NCBI GenBank assembly: GCA_028280305.1
Contig: JANQMC010000012.1
Location: 248,001 to 312,000, forward strand
Reading direction: 5' to 3'
Length of the DNA stretch: 64,000 nt
Source of the DNA: Pelagibius sp.
Lineage (GTDB): Bacteria > Pseudomonadota > Alphaproteobacteria > Kiloniellales > Kiloniellaceae
Positions 8,666 to 18,121 of this stretch are shown here, one piece after another. Numbering within the stretch: position 1 is the stretch's first letter; every line of letters starts with the position of its first letter. The notes beneath the pieces were generated by a model that was given only the letters and a program-made list of their open reading frames with translations, was not told the DNA's origin and made no database searches. The position numbers and the translations under genes are program-made.

Positions 8666-9603
8666 CGCTCGCCCTTGCGGAAGGGCACCAGCAGGGCCTT
8701 GGGATAGGCCGCCCGCCGCGACATGACGATCATCGCCAGGATGCTAAGAACATAAGGCATCATGAGGAAGAATTGATAGGGAATGAAAGCCGAGGCGGAC
8801 TGCTGCACCCGGATCTGCAGGGCCTCGAAGGCGGCGAACAACAGGGCGCCGAGCAGCGCCTTGCCCGGCCGCCAGGAGGCGAAGATCACCAGGGCGACGC
8901 AGATCCAGCCGCGGCCGTTGATCATGCCGATGTAGAAGGCGTCAAAGACCGAGATGGTGAGGAAGGCGCCGCCGACCGCCATAAAAGCGCTGCCCAGCAT
9001 CACCGCCGCGGTGCGCAGGCGGTGCACATCGATGCCCTGGGCCTCCACCGCCATGGGGTTTTCGCCCACCATACGCAGCGCAAGGCCGAGGGGCGTTCGA
9101 TAGAGCCCGTAGCCCACCACCGGCACCAGAAAGAAAGCGAGGTAGGTGAGGGGGCTCTGGGTGAACAGCACCTCACCCAGAAACGGCAGTTCTGAGAGGC
9201 CGGGAATGGGATAGGGCTTGAAGGGATCGATCTTCGGCGGCGTGGTGACATCGGGCAGCAGCATGCGGAAAGCGAAATAGCTGAGGGCCGAGGCCAGCAG
9301 GGTGATGCCGATGCCGGTCACATGCTGGGAAACGCCGAGATAGACGCTGAAGCCCGAGTGCAGCAGGCCGAAGAGGGCGCCAAAGACGGCGGCGACCAGC
9401 ACCGCAGTCCAGAGATCGCCGCCCTGATAGACCCACATCCAGGCGACCATGGCGCCCATGGTCATGATCCCCTCGATCCCCAGGTTCAAGACTCCGGCGC
9501 GCTCGCAGATCAGCTCGCCCAGGGTGCCGAAGATCAACGGCGTGGCCATGCGCACCAGCGCGGCCCAGAAGCCGAGGGAGACGAAGATCTCGAGGATATC
9601 CAT
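8662..9603 (-). CDS. Nucleoside-type ABC transporter permease (BMP family, NupQ/YufQ-like)
   Basis: Inner-membrane permease of 313 aa with about eight to ten hydrophobic helices. The motif FGTLGELICERAGVLNLGIEGIM near residue 20 is characteristic of permeases paired with BMP-type binding proteins that import nucleosides or nucleobases. It starts directly after the partner permease (stop and start adjacent). The binding protein and ATPase lie upstream in the same operon. Guanosine, uridine, cytosine and xanthine importers all fall in this group, and the catabolic genes around it favour pyrimidine nucleosides or bases. Confidence 0.9.
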   Translation of the reverse strand: MDILEIFVSLGFWAALVRMATPLIFGTLGELICERAGVLNLGIEGIMTMGAMVAWMWVYQGGDLWTAVLVAAVFGALFGLLHSGFSVYLGVSQHVTGIGITLLASALSYFAFRMLLPDVTTPPKIDPFKPYPIPGLSELPFLGEVLFTQSPLTYLAFFLVPVVGYGLYRTPLGLALRMVGENPMAVEAQGIDVHRLRTAAVMLGSAFMAVGGAFLTISVFDAFYIGMINGRGWICVALVIFASWRPGKALLGALLFAAFEALQIRVQQSASAFIPYQFFLMMPYVLSILAMIVMSRRAAYPKALLVPFRKGER

Positions 9604-10653
9604 CTACCGCAATCTCGGTTGGTAGCGGACGAAGAGCACCGAGGCCAGCACCAGCAGCAGCGCCGTGGCGGTCATCACATCGGCCAGGTAGTTGGAAATC
9701 GACATGGCGCGGCTCATGGCATCGGCGCCGTTGTAGATCGCCGCGATGAAGATCGCCGAGGCGATGACCCCGAGAGGATGCAGCCCCGCCAGCATGGCCA
9801 CCGCGATGCCGGTGTAACCGAAGCCCGGCGACAGATCGAGGGTGAGGTAGCCTTTCAACCCCGCCAGTTCACAGACCCCGGCCATCCCGGCCAGACCGCC
9901 GGACAGCAAAGCCGTGCGCAGAACCGTTGCCCCCAAGGGAATGCCGGCGAAACCGGCGGCGGTGGGGTTGTTGCCGACGGCGCGGATCTCGAAACCCCAC
10001 TTCGAGTATCGGATAAAGGCCCAGGCACAAACCGCGAAGAAAACAGCCCAAATCAGCCCTGAATGGAGCCGGGTTCGGGCAATGAGCGGCGAAAGGACGC
10101 CTTCGTCGATGATCGGCGCAGCCTGGGGCCAGCCCATGGCCAGGGGATCCTTCCATGGCCCGAAGAGCAGGTAGTTGGCGAAGAGCAGAACGACGAAGTT
10201 CAACAGCAGCGTGGTGACGACCTCGTCGACCCGCAGTTTGAGTTTCAGGATCACCGGCAGCAGCAGCAGCAGGCCACCGGCAAGGGCGCCGACCAGGAAC
10301 AGAAAGGGGATCATCAGGAAAGGCGGCAGTTCGACAAGCCCGGTGCCGACGTAGGTTGCCGCCAGGGCCCCCGCATAGAGTTGACCTTCGCCACCGATGT
10401 TCCAGAGCTTGGCGCGGAAAGCGACAGCGGCGGCAAGGCCGGTGAAAATCAAGGGGGCTGCGCGGGTCAGGGTCTCGCTGAGGGCAAAGACCGATCCGAA
10501 GGCGCCGTTCAGCAACGCGCCGTAAGCCGCGAGCACCGGTGCCCCGGCCCAAGCGATCAGCAGGGCGCAGAGCAGAAACGCCAGGGCGATGGCCGAGAGC
10601 GGGGCGGCGAAGTTCAGCCAGAGCGGCACGTGGCTGCGGGGTTCAAGGCGCAT
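9604..10653 (-). CDS. Nucleoside-type ABC transporter permease (BMP family, NupP/YufP-like)
   Basis: First permease of the BMP-type importer (349 aa). The start at 10653 has a good ribosome site (GGGAGAGG) about seven bases upstream. A start at 10674 is possible but poorly preceded. Either way the gene overlaps the ATPase gene end, which indicates coupling. Hydrophobic helices cover most of the length. The motif LTRAAPLIFTGLAAAVAFRA near residue 70 and WNIGGEGQLY next to it identify the subfamily. It works as a heterodimer with the following permease. Confidence 0.9.
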   Translation of the reverse strand: MRLEPRSHVPLWLNFAAPLSAIALAFLLCALLIAWAGAPVLAAYGALLNGAFGSVFALSETLTRAAPLIFTGLAAAVAFRAKLWNIGGEGQLYAGALAATYVGTGLVELPPFLMIPFLFLVGALAGGLLLLLPVILKLKLRVDEVVTTLLLNFVVLLFANYLLFGPWKDPLAMGWPQAAPIIDEGVLSPLIARTRLHSGLIWAVFFAVCAWAFIRYSKWGFEIRAVGNNPTAAGFAGIPLGATVLRTALLSGGLAGMAGVCELAGLKGYLTLDLSPGFGYTGIAVAMLAGLHPLGVIASAIFIAAIYNGADAMSRAMSISNYLADVMTATALLLVLASVLFVRYQPRLR

Positions 10654-12208
10654 CGCCAACCTCTCCCGGGCCATGCCCCGCCATCATCAGACCGAGAGTC
10701 CTCAGATCTGCCTCCTCGACGGCCATGGAATCGCTCAGCCTTCCCTGGTAGAGCACGGCGACACGGTCGGACATCTGCAAAAGCTCTTCCAGATCCTCGG
10801 AAATCAGGATGACACCGGCCCCCTCGGCGCAGGCCGCGAAAAGCAGGCGTTGCACGGTCGCCGCCGCTCCGACGTCCAGACCGCGGGTCGGCTGGTTGGC
10901 CAGGATCACACGGGGTTTTTCCGTCAGAACACGGGCCAGGATGACCTTCTGCATGTTGCCGCCGGAAAGGCTGCGGGTGGTGGTCTGCGGGTCGGCGCCG
11001 CGGATATCGAAGTCCTCGATCAGGGTTTCGGCATTGCGCCGCAGCGCCGCGCCTTTCAAGAAGCCAAAGCGGCAAAAGCGGCTGTCGCCGTAGACTTCGA
11101 GAACGAGGTTCTCCTCCACCGAAAAGTCGCCGATGACGCCGGTCGCGTGGCGATCTTCCGGCACCCGGCCGATCCCGCGGTTCAGCATTGCGGCGGGCGA
11201 TACCTTCGTGACCCTATCCCCCAGAACCTGAAGCGCGCCCGCGTCAGGTGCTGCCAAACCCGACAGCAGATCGGCCAAGGGTCCTTGCCCGTTGCCCGAA
11301 ACGCCGGCGATACCCAGCACTTCGCCCGCCTTAAGGGTCAGGCTGACATTGTCCAGTAAGGTTTTACCGGCGCTGTCGCGCAGGCTGACGTCCTGCAGAT
11401 TGAGGACCGTGTCGCCCGCCGATTGCGTCTCGCGTTCCGGCAGTTCCACGGCACGGCCGACCATGGCTTCCGCCAAACTCTCCCGGCTTGCTTCTGCAAT
11501 GGGGAAATCGGCCACAAGACTGCCTTGGCGCAACACCGCCACCCGGTCGGCAATGGCCATGACCTCGTTCAGCTTGTGGGAGATGAAAATGATGGACAGC
11601 CCGTCGGCCACCATCGCCTTCAGAGTGGCAAAGAAGCTTTCGACTTCCTGCGGCGTCAGGACAGCCGTCGGTTCGTCGAGGATCAGGATGCGGGCGCCGC
11701 GGTAGAGTGCTTTCAGGATCTCCACCCTTTGGCGTTCGCCGACAGAGAGATCACGAATCAGGCGCTGTGGGTCGATATCGAGTCCGAAACGTCCGGCCAG
11801 TTCGTTGACTTTCTGCTTTGCGTTACCGCTGTTCTGGCCCAAGGCCCAGAGCGGCTCGGTGCCGAGGACGATGTTGTCCAGAACCGAAAGATTCTCGCCC
11901 AGCGTAAAGTGCTGATGCACCATGCCGATCCCGGCGGCGATGGCCGCCTTGGGCGATCCGGCGGGCAGGGGGGCGCCGAAGGCCGCAATCTCGCCATCAT
12001 CGGCGACGTAGTGGCCGAAGAGGATGCTCATCAGGGTGGTCTTGCCGGCGCCGTTCTCGCCCAGCAAGGCCAGGATCTCGCCGCCTTGCAGGTCCAGGGA
12101 AATGGCGTTGTTTGCGGTCAGCGCGCCGAAACGCTTGGTAACGCCGGACAGCCGCAGCACAGGCTGAACAGCGGCTTCTACTGCGGCAGGCTGTTGCGCC
12201 TCCGGCAT
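10643..12208 (-). CDS. Nucleoside-type ABC transporter ATP-binding protein (tandem ATPase, NupO/YufO-like)
   Basis: 521-aa protein made of two fused ABC ATPase domains, as in all BMP-type nucleoside importers. The first half has a canonical Walker A (GENGAGKTT), a signature LSVGERQRVE and Walker B LILDEP. The second half has a degenerate P-loop region (GVSGNGQGPLADLL, lacking the GKS/T pair), a signature LSGGNMQK and an altered Walker B (VILANQPTRGLD). The asymmetry is normal for the family: only one site is expected to hydrolyse ATP efficiently. It follows the binding protein after a strong hairpin and overlaps the next permease. Confidence 0.93.
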   Translation of the reverse strand: MPEAQQPAAVEAAVQPVLRLSGVTKRFGALTANNAISLDLQGGEILALLGENGAGKTTLMSILFGHYVADDGEIAAFGAPLPAGSPKAAIAAGIGMVHQHFTLGENLSVLDNIVLGTEPLWALGQNSGNAKQKVNELAGRFGLDIDPQRLIRDLSVGERQRVEILKALYRGARILILDEPTAVLTPQEVESFFATLKAMVADGLSIIFISHKLNEVMAIADRVAVLRQGSLVADFPIAEASRESLAEAMVGRAVELPERETQSAGDTVLNLQDVSLRDSAGKTLLDNVSLTLKAGEVLGIAGVSGNGQGPLADLLSGLAAPDAGALQVLGDRVTKVSPAAMLNRGIGRVPEDRHATGVIGDFSVEENLVLEVYGDSRFCRFGFLKGAALRRNAETLIEDFDIRGADPQTTTRSLSGGNMQKVILARVLTEKPRVILANQPTRGLDVGAAATVQRLLFAACAEGAGVILISEDLEELLQMSDRVAVLYQGRLSDSMAVEEADLRTLGLMMAGHGPGEVGDAP

Positions 12209-12243
12209 TTCCCAAATCCCCCAAGCAAGAATGCAGCCAGTTC

Positions 12244-12279
12244 CGGCGGAGCGGCGCCTATATGGCCGCCGCTCCGCCG
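12244..12279 (-). other. Intercistronic stem-loop after the BMP binding-protein gene
   Basis: A perfect 13-bp stem (CGGCGGAGCGGCG with CGCCGCTCCGCCG, 12244-12256 and 12267-12279) encloses a 10-base loop. It lies between the binding-protein stop and the ATPase start on the minus strand. No T-run follows, so it is more likely to protect the abundant binding-protein mRNA end or reduce read-through than to terminate fully. Confidence 0.75.
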
Positions 12280-12294
12280 TCCGGAAGCGTCAGA

Positions 12295-13341
12295 TCAGAA
12301 CGTCGACTTCGGCTCGTCGTCGTTGGTCTGGACGACGAAGTCCCCGGCTTTGATCTGCTGCGCCAGGGCCTCGACCTTGGCCTTGGTTTCCGCCGGGATC
12401 TTGTCCGCGAACTCATAGAAGGGCGAGAGCGAAGCGCCGCCGGCCTTCATCATCGTCCATTCCTTATAGTTCTCCGCCGCAAAGGTCCCGGCCTTCACCT
12501 GGCCGATGGCATAGTCGATGGCCGGCTCCATGTGCCAGAGGGCGGAGGCGACGACCACGTCGGTGCCGTTCTCAGCCTTGTTCATGTCGTTGACGTTGCC
12601 GAAGGCAATGATGCCTTTCTCCCGCGCCGCATCCACGACACCGGCGCGCTCGGCATAGAGTACGTCAACGCCGGACTCGACCTGGGCGAAGGCGAATTCC
12701 TTGGCCTTGGGCGGGTCATACCAGGAGCCGATGAAGGAGACCTTGAATTCCACGTCCGGATTGACCGAGCGCGCGCCTTCCATGAAAGCATGGAACAGGC
12801 GATTGACTTCACCGATCGGGAAGCCACCGACCATGCCGATCTTGTTGGTCTTGGTCATGGTACCGGCGACCACGCCCATCAGATAGCAGGGCTCGTGGAT
12901 CCAGTTGTCGAAGACCGAGAAGTTCTCGCCGTGAGGACCACCGGGATCGCCCATCAGGAAGGCGATTTCCGGATAATCGTCGGCGACCTTGCGGGCCTCG
13001 CGGCTGATCCCAAAGGCTTCGCCGACCACAAGGTCGACATCGCTCTCGGCGTATTCGCGCATCACCCGGACATAGTCGGTGTTGGCGACCTTCTCTGAGA
13101 AGCTGTATTCGATATCACCGCGTTCCTTGGCGGCGGTGAGGGCGCGGTGAAGGGTACCGACCCACTTCTGCTGAATAGGCACGGTATAGATGCCCGCCAC
13201 CTTCAGCTTTTCGGCCTGGGCATTGGTCGTTGAGAGACCAAAAGCTGTCATTGCCGCAATCGCGAAAGCTCCGGCCCGCAGGACTCCCCGGCGACCCAGA
13301 CTTTCCCATAGCTTCCCATTCCCCTTTTTCAGAGACGTCAT
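12295..13341 (-). CDS. BMP-family ABC transporter substrate-binding protein
   Basis: 348-aa periplasmic protein of the basic membrane protein (BMP/PnrA-like) family. The signal region is GVLRAGAFAIAAMTAFGLSTTNAQA. The first ten residues plus an RRG could represent a weak twin-arginine signal, and there is no lipobox cysteine, unlike many lipoprotein relatives. Family motifs include KVAGIYTVPIQQKWV, GFPIGEVNRLFHAFMEGA and the acidic C-terminal part. It is the second gene after dihydropyrimidinase and the first of the importer set. The likely ligand is a nucleoside or nucleobase. Confidence 0.9.
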   Translation of the reverse strand: MTSLKKGNGKLWESLGRRGVLRAGAFAIAAMTAFGLSTTNAQAEKLKVAGIYTVPIQQKWVGTLHRALTAAKERGDIEYSFSEKVANTDYVRVMREYAESDVDLVVGEAFGISREARKVADDYPEIAFLMGDPGGPHGENFSVFDNWIHEPCYLMGVVAGTMTKTNKIGMVGGFPIGEVNRLFHAFMEGARSVNPDVEFKVSFIGSWYDPPKAKEFAFAQVESGVDVLYAERAGVVDAAREKGIIAFGNVNDMNKAENGTDVVVASALWHMEPAIDYAIGQVKAGTFAAENYKEWTMMKAGGASLSPFYEFADKIPAETKAKVEALAQQIKAGDFVVQTNDDEPKSTF

Positions 13342-13403
13342 ACCCCAAGCTCCCCTGTCTTTTTAGTGTGTTGACTGCAATCCGGCCTGATCCACCGGAA
13401 AGG

Positions 13404-15012
<1,609 letters not shown>

Positions 15013-15125
15013 TTTTGCACCATGTCGCCCTGCGATGCGAGTCCGCTTTTGCCGGCCAAGCCCTTTTCTTCTCTGGTTTAGCACGAACAATCCCCTTGCC
15101 AGTGAATCGCCGCGCGTTAAACTTC

Positions 15126-15141
15126 CTGACCAATTGGTCAA
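15126..15141. promoter_or_regulatory. RutR operator (near-perfect palindrome)
   Basis: CTGACCAATTGGTCAA matches the RutR consensus TTGACCANNTGGTCAA at all fixed positions but one. It lies 69 bases before the start of the ureidopropionase gene, close to where its promoter should be. RutR is a TetR-family repressor released by uracil or thymine, so both arms of the locus are expected to be induced by pyrimidines. The 364-base gap between the divergent genes contains nothing else I recognise. Confidence 0.85.
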
Positions 15142-15210
15142 GCCTGATGATCTGCGGTTGCAGTGCCGTCTGTCGTCAAAAGCAGCATGAAAACAGGGGA
15201 GCTCAAATCG

Positions 15211-16074
15211 ATGGCAAACGTGCGTGCCGGCCTCATTCAAATGGCGTTGAAAGCGGATACCGGCGACAGCCCGGAGGCGATCCGCGACAAGATGAACGAA
15301 GCGCATCTGCCGCTGATCGACGAGGCTGGCAAAAAGGGTGTGCAGGTCCTCTGCATGCAGGAAGTCTTCAACCAGCCCTATTTCTGTCCCAGTCAGGATG
15401 CCAAGTGGTATGCGGCAGCGGAGAAGATCCCCGACGGGCCGACCGTGCGGCTGATGCAGGAATACGCCAAGAAGCACTCCATGGTGATCGTGGTGCCGAT
15501 CTACGAGGAGGATATCACGGGCGTCTATTACAATACTGCCGCCGTGATCGATGCCGACGGCAAGTATCTCGGCAAGTACCGCAAGTCTCACATTCCGCAG
15601 GTCGCCGGGTTCTACGAGAAGTTCTTCTTCAAGCCCGGCAACTCCGGCTGGCCGATGTTCCAGACTGCCTATTGCAAGCTGGGGGTCTACATCTGTTACG
15701 ACCGGCATTTCCCAGAAGGCTGGCGGGCCCTGGCACTGAGCGGAGCGGAATACATCGTCAATCCCTCGGCGACCGTAGCTGGGCTCAGCCAGTATCTCTG
15801 GAAGCTGGAACAGCCGGCCTCGGCCGTCGCCAACGGCTGCTACATAGGGGCCATCAACCGGGTCGGCACCGAAGCGCCCTGGGATATCGGCAAATTCTAC
15901 GGCTCCAGCTATGTCGTCAATCCACGCGGTGAGTTCCTCGTCGAGGCCAGTGAAGACGACGACGAATTGGTCACCGCAGACATGGATATGGACATGGTGC
16001 GGGAGGTGCGAAACCTCTGGCAGTTCTTCCGCGACCGCCGGCCGGAGGCCTACGGACCGCTTACCGAGATCTGA
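15211..16074 (+). CDS. Beta-ureidopropionase / N-carbamoyl amidohydrolase (nitrilase superfamily)
   Basis: 287-aa cytosolic carbon-nitrogen hydrolase that probably splits N-carbamoyl-beta-alanine into beta-alanine, CO2 and ammonia, the last step of reductive pyrimidine degradation. The catalytic triad is visible as E51 (CMQEVF), K125 (YRKSHIP) and C162 (ICYDRHFPE). I chose the ATG at 15211 because GGGGAG lies nine bases before it; an upstream ATG at 15187 lacks one. It runs opposite to dihydropyrimidinase from the shared RutR-type promoter region. N-carbamoylputrescine amidase relatives have the same motifs, so the assignment depends on context. Confidence 0.9.
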   Translation: MANVRAGLIQMALKADTGDSPEAIRDKMNEAHLPLIDEAGKKGVQVLCMQEVFNQPYFCPSQDAKWYAAAEKIPDGPTVRLMQEYAKKHSMVIVVPIYEEDITGVYYNTAAVIDADGKYLGKYRKSHIPQVAGFYEKFFFKPGNSGWPMFQTAYCKLGVYICYDRHFPEGWRALALSGAEYIVNPSATVAGLSQYLWKLEQPASAVANGCYIGAINRVGTEAPWDIGKFYGSSYVVNPRGEFLVEASEDDDELVTADMDMDMVREVRNLWQFFRDRRPEAYGPLTEI

Positions 16075-16080
16075 TTGCCG

Positions 16081-16851
16081 TCAGGCCCCTTTGCCGATCG
16101 CACCGGCAAGTGTGTCCGCCGTTCTGCGGACGTGGTCCGGTGCGATATCGCCGATGACCAGGAATGCGTAGCCCTGCGAGACCCAGGAGGCCGCGGCAAG
16201 CCCCTTGAGATTCTGGCTTTCGACCTGGCGATCCGCTGCTGTGGTCGGAACCACACAGAAGGCGAGAGGTTGTTCATCGTCGTCGAGATAGGCGAACTGC
16301 ACCAGGGGCACGTCTTCGAAACCCAGCAGCTGAGCCCGGCGATAACTCAACCCCTCCAGGTTCATCAAGGTTGAGCCCGGAATGTCGAGCCCCAGCTTGG
16401 CGACGACCCGGGCACGCTCGCGTTCCAGTTCACCCGGCTGCCTGACCAGGTGAGAGAGTGTGTCGCTGCGGTAGAGCAATTGGTATTCCGCCACCGCCAT
16501 ACGCCAGTCTTCGGTTTCGGTCGATGGTGAAAAACGGCCGGCAGCAAACCCCAGTACAACAGCGCCCAGCAAACTCGCTGCGATAAGAACCGAGCGGCGG
16601 CCAATCGCGCGAGACGGCGCCGGCGTGGCCTCGCCAAAGGTTCCGGCCGGTGCATGATTCAACAGGTCATCAAAGGCCGCGCGAACCGCTGGGGTATCCA
16701 TCTTCAGCGCATCCAGGCGCGTGCGCAGCGCGGGGTCGGCCTCCAAGGCGATGCGTATGGTCTCGCTTCGCTCGGCGGCGAGTTCGCCGTCAAGATAGCC
16801 GACCAATTCTTCATTGCTGACGTCCATTGCGCCTGTTTTGTCCGATGCCAT
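16081..16851 (-). CDS. Anti-sigma factor with one membrane segment
   Basis: 256-aa protein that probably sequesters the ECF sigma factor encoded immediately upstream. The N-terminus carries the zinc-less anti-sigma signature ELVGYLDGELA (residues about 14-24). A single membrane helix (VLIAASLLGAVVLGFAAGRF) at about residues 105-125 and a C-terminal, presumably periplasmic, sensor part follow. I chose the start giving MASDKTG, seven bases after the sigma stop and preceded by AGGCGAGAG. No HxxxCxxC zinc motif is present, so sensing is unlikely to be by thiol oxidation. The gene ends next to the ureidopropionase gene, tail to tail. Confidence 0.85.
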   Translation of the reverse strand: MASDKTGAMDVSNEELVGYLDGELAAERSETIRIALEADPALRTRLDALKMDTPAVRAAFDDLLNHAPAGTFGEATPAPSRAIGRRSVLIAASLLGAVVLGFAAGRFSPSTETEDWRMAVAEYQLLYRSDTLSHLVRQPGELERERARVVAKLGLDIPGSTLMNLEGLSYRRAQLLGFEDVPLVQFAYLDDDEQPLAFCVVPTTAADRQVESQNLKGLAAASWVSQGYAFLVIGDIAPDHVRRTADTLAGAIGKGA

Positions 16852-16858
16852 CTCTCGC

Positions 16859-17389
16859 CTAAACGCTGCGCCGGGCGGCCGCATCCTTGTGGGGGGCAAG
16901 CGCTGCCAGTTTGCTCCGCGCCGCGGCAAGCCTGCTCATCACCGTACCGATTGGGATCTGAAGGTGCTCTGCAGCCTCTTTGTAGGAGAACCCTTCCACA
17001 TACACCAGGAAGACGGTAATCCTCTGCGCCTCCGGCAAAGCCATCACCGCTCTTAACACTTCGGCATGAAAAATATTCGTCTCTGCATCTGAATTACTCT
17101 CCGGAGCGGCAATGTCCTCGCTTGCCACCAGACCGCCGCCACGGCGTACCTTCTCGGCGCGCAGTTGGTTGAACCAGAGGTTCCTGGCTATCCGGAATAT
17201 CCAGCGATCAAAAGTGCTTCCAGCTTGAAACTGATCTGACTTCTCAAGAGCACGCAGGCAGGCACTTTGACAGAGATCTTCTGCCGATGCCCGCTCTCCC
17301 GTGAGCGCGAGACAGTATCGCCAGAGCCGCGCGTGGAGTTGCTGAATCTCCTGCGCCAGTCGTGCTCTTGCAGCTTTTTTCCCGATCAA
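16859..17389 (-). CDS. ECF-type RNA polymerase sigma factor
   Basis: 176-aa sigma-70 family factor of the extracytoplasmic-function type. Region 2 spans about residues 18-85 (LWRYCLALTGERASAEDLCQ, then FDRWIFRIARNLWFNQLR, the -10 recognition part). Region 4 spans about 110-165 (LPEAQRITVFLVYVEGFSYKE with the helix-turn-helix around IPIGTVMSRLAAARSKL). It is followed by its membrane anti-sigma factor, so it should respond to an envelope signal. The divergent secreted DUF4399 gene 88 bases away is a candidate target, but I could not identify an ECF-type promoter with confidence. Confidence 0.92.
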   Translation of the reverse strand: MIGKKAARARLAQEIQQLHARLWRYCLALTGERASAEDLCQSACLRALEKSDQFQAGSTFDRWIFRIARNLWFNQLRAEKVRRGGGLVASEDIAAPESNSDAETNIFHAEVLRAVMALPEAQRITVFLVYVEGFSYKEAAEHLQIPIGTVMSRLAAARSKLAALAPHKDAAARRSV

Positions 17390-17477
17390 GCGAATAAATT
17401 CCGGCTCAAAGGTGTTTCAAAGGTCAATTCATGGCCAACCCGGTCATGGAATCTAAATTGATAAGGGAGAGAGTTCC

Positions 17478-17903
17478 ATGCGCATTCCTGTGATCGCCGC
17501 CGCGAGCGTAATTTTGGCGGCCAGTGCCGCCCTTGCCGGCGAAACCCCGTCTCCGCCGGGCGCCAAAGTCTATTTCATAGGCCTGGAAGACGGCCAGACT
17601 GTCGCTTCACCCGTCACCATACGCTTCGGGCTTTCCGGCATGGGCGTGGCGCCTGCCGGTGTCGATGACAAGCCGAAGACCGGCCATCATCACCTGATCA
17701 TCAACGAAGCGATCGAGGGTGAGGAACTCAACGAGCCTATTCCTGCAGACGATCAACATATCCACTTTGGCGGCGGCCAGACAGAAACCACCATCGAGCT
17801 GCCGGCCGGCACCCATGTCCTCCAGTTGGTTTTGGCGGACTGGAGCCACATTCCCCATAACCCGCCAGTCATGTCGGAGCGAATCACCATCACGGTCAAG
17901 TAA
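17478..17903 (+). CDS. Secreted DUF4399 protein
   Basis: 141-aa periplasmic protein with a signal peptide cut after ASAALAG (about residue 20). It carries a DUF4399 domain, recognisable from the histidine-rich GHHHLIIN and from PADDQHIHFGGGQTE. Two clusters of histidines could bind a metal; that is inference, as the family has no known function. A ribosome site (AAGGGAGAGAG) precedes the ATG. It is divergent from the ECF sigma gene, whose regulon it may belong to. A possible terminator hairpin follows at 17916. Confidence 0.85.
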   Translation: MRIPVIAAASVILAASAALAGETPSPPGAKVYFIGLEDGQTVASPVTIRFGLSGMGVAPAGVDDKPKTGHHHLIINEAIEGEELNEPIPADDQHIHFGGGQTETTIELPAGTHVLQLVLADWSHIPHNPPVMSERITITVK

Positions 17904-17915
17904 AGCCGACCAGGC

Positions 17916-17946
17916 GCTGCCGGGTCCGGTGACCGGGTCCGGCAGC
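17916..17946 (+). terminator. Hairpin after DUF4399 gene
   Basis: Inverted repeat GCTGCCGG ... CCGGCAGC with a 15-base loop that can itself pair, 13 bases after the stop codon. Only a weak T-rich stretch follows, so termination efficiency is uncertain. Confidence 0.5.
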
Positions 17947-18121
17947 ATCCCATTTCTTCGCCTACGCATGGAATCGGGCCAAAACGGCTACACGTACCCC
18001 TTTTTTGCGTTTCAGGGTGACGCTTTAACCCCCGACGCCTCCTTCGCTCGGCGCTTACCGGTATATTTTCTAGTCAAAATGCGGTAGTTATAGAGCAAAT
18101 GGGGGTTCGGAGGGGTCAAAA

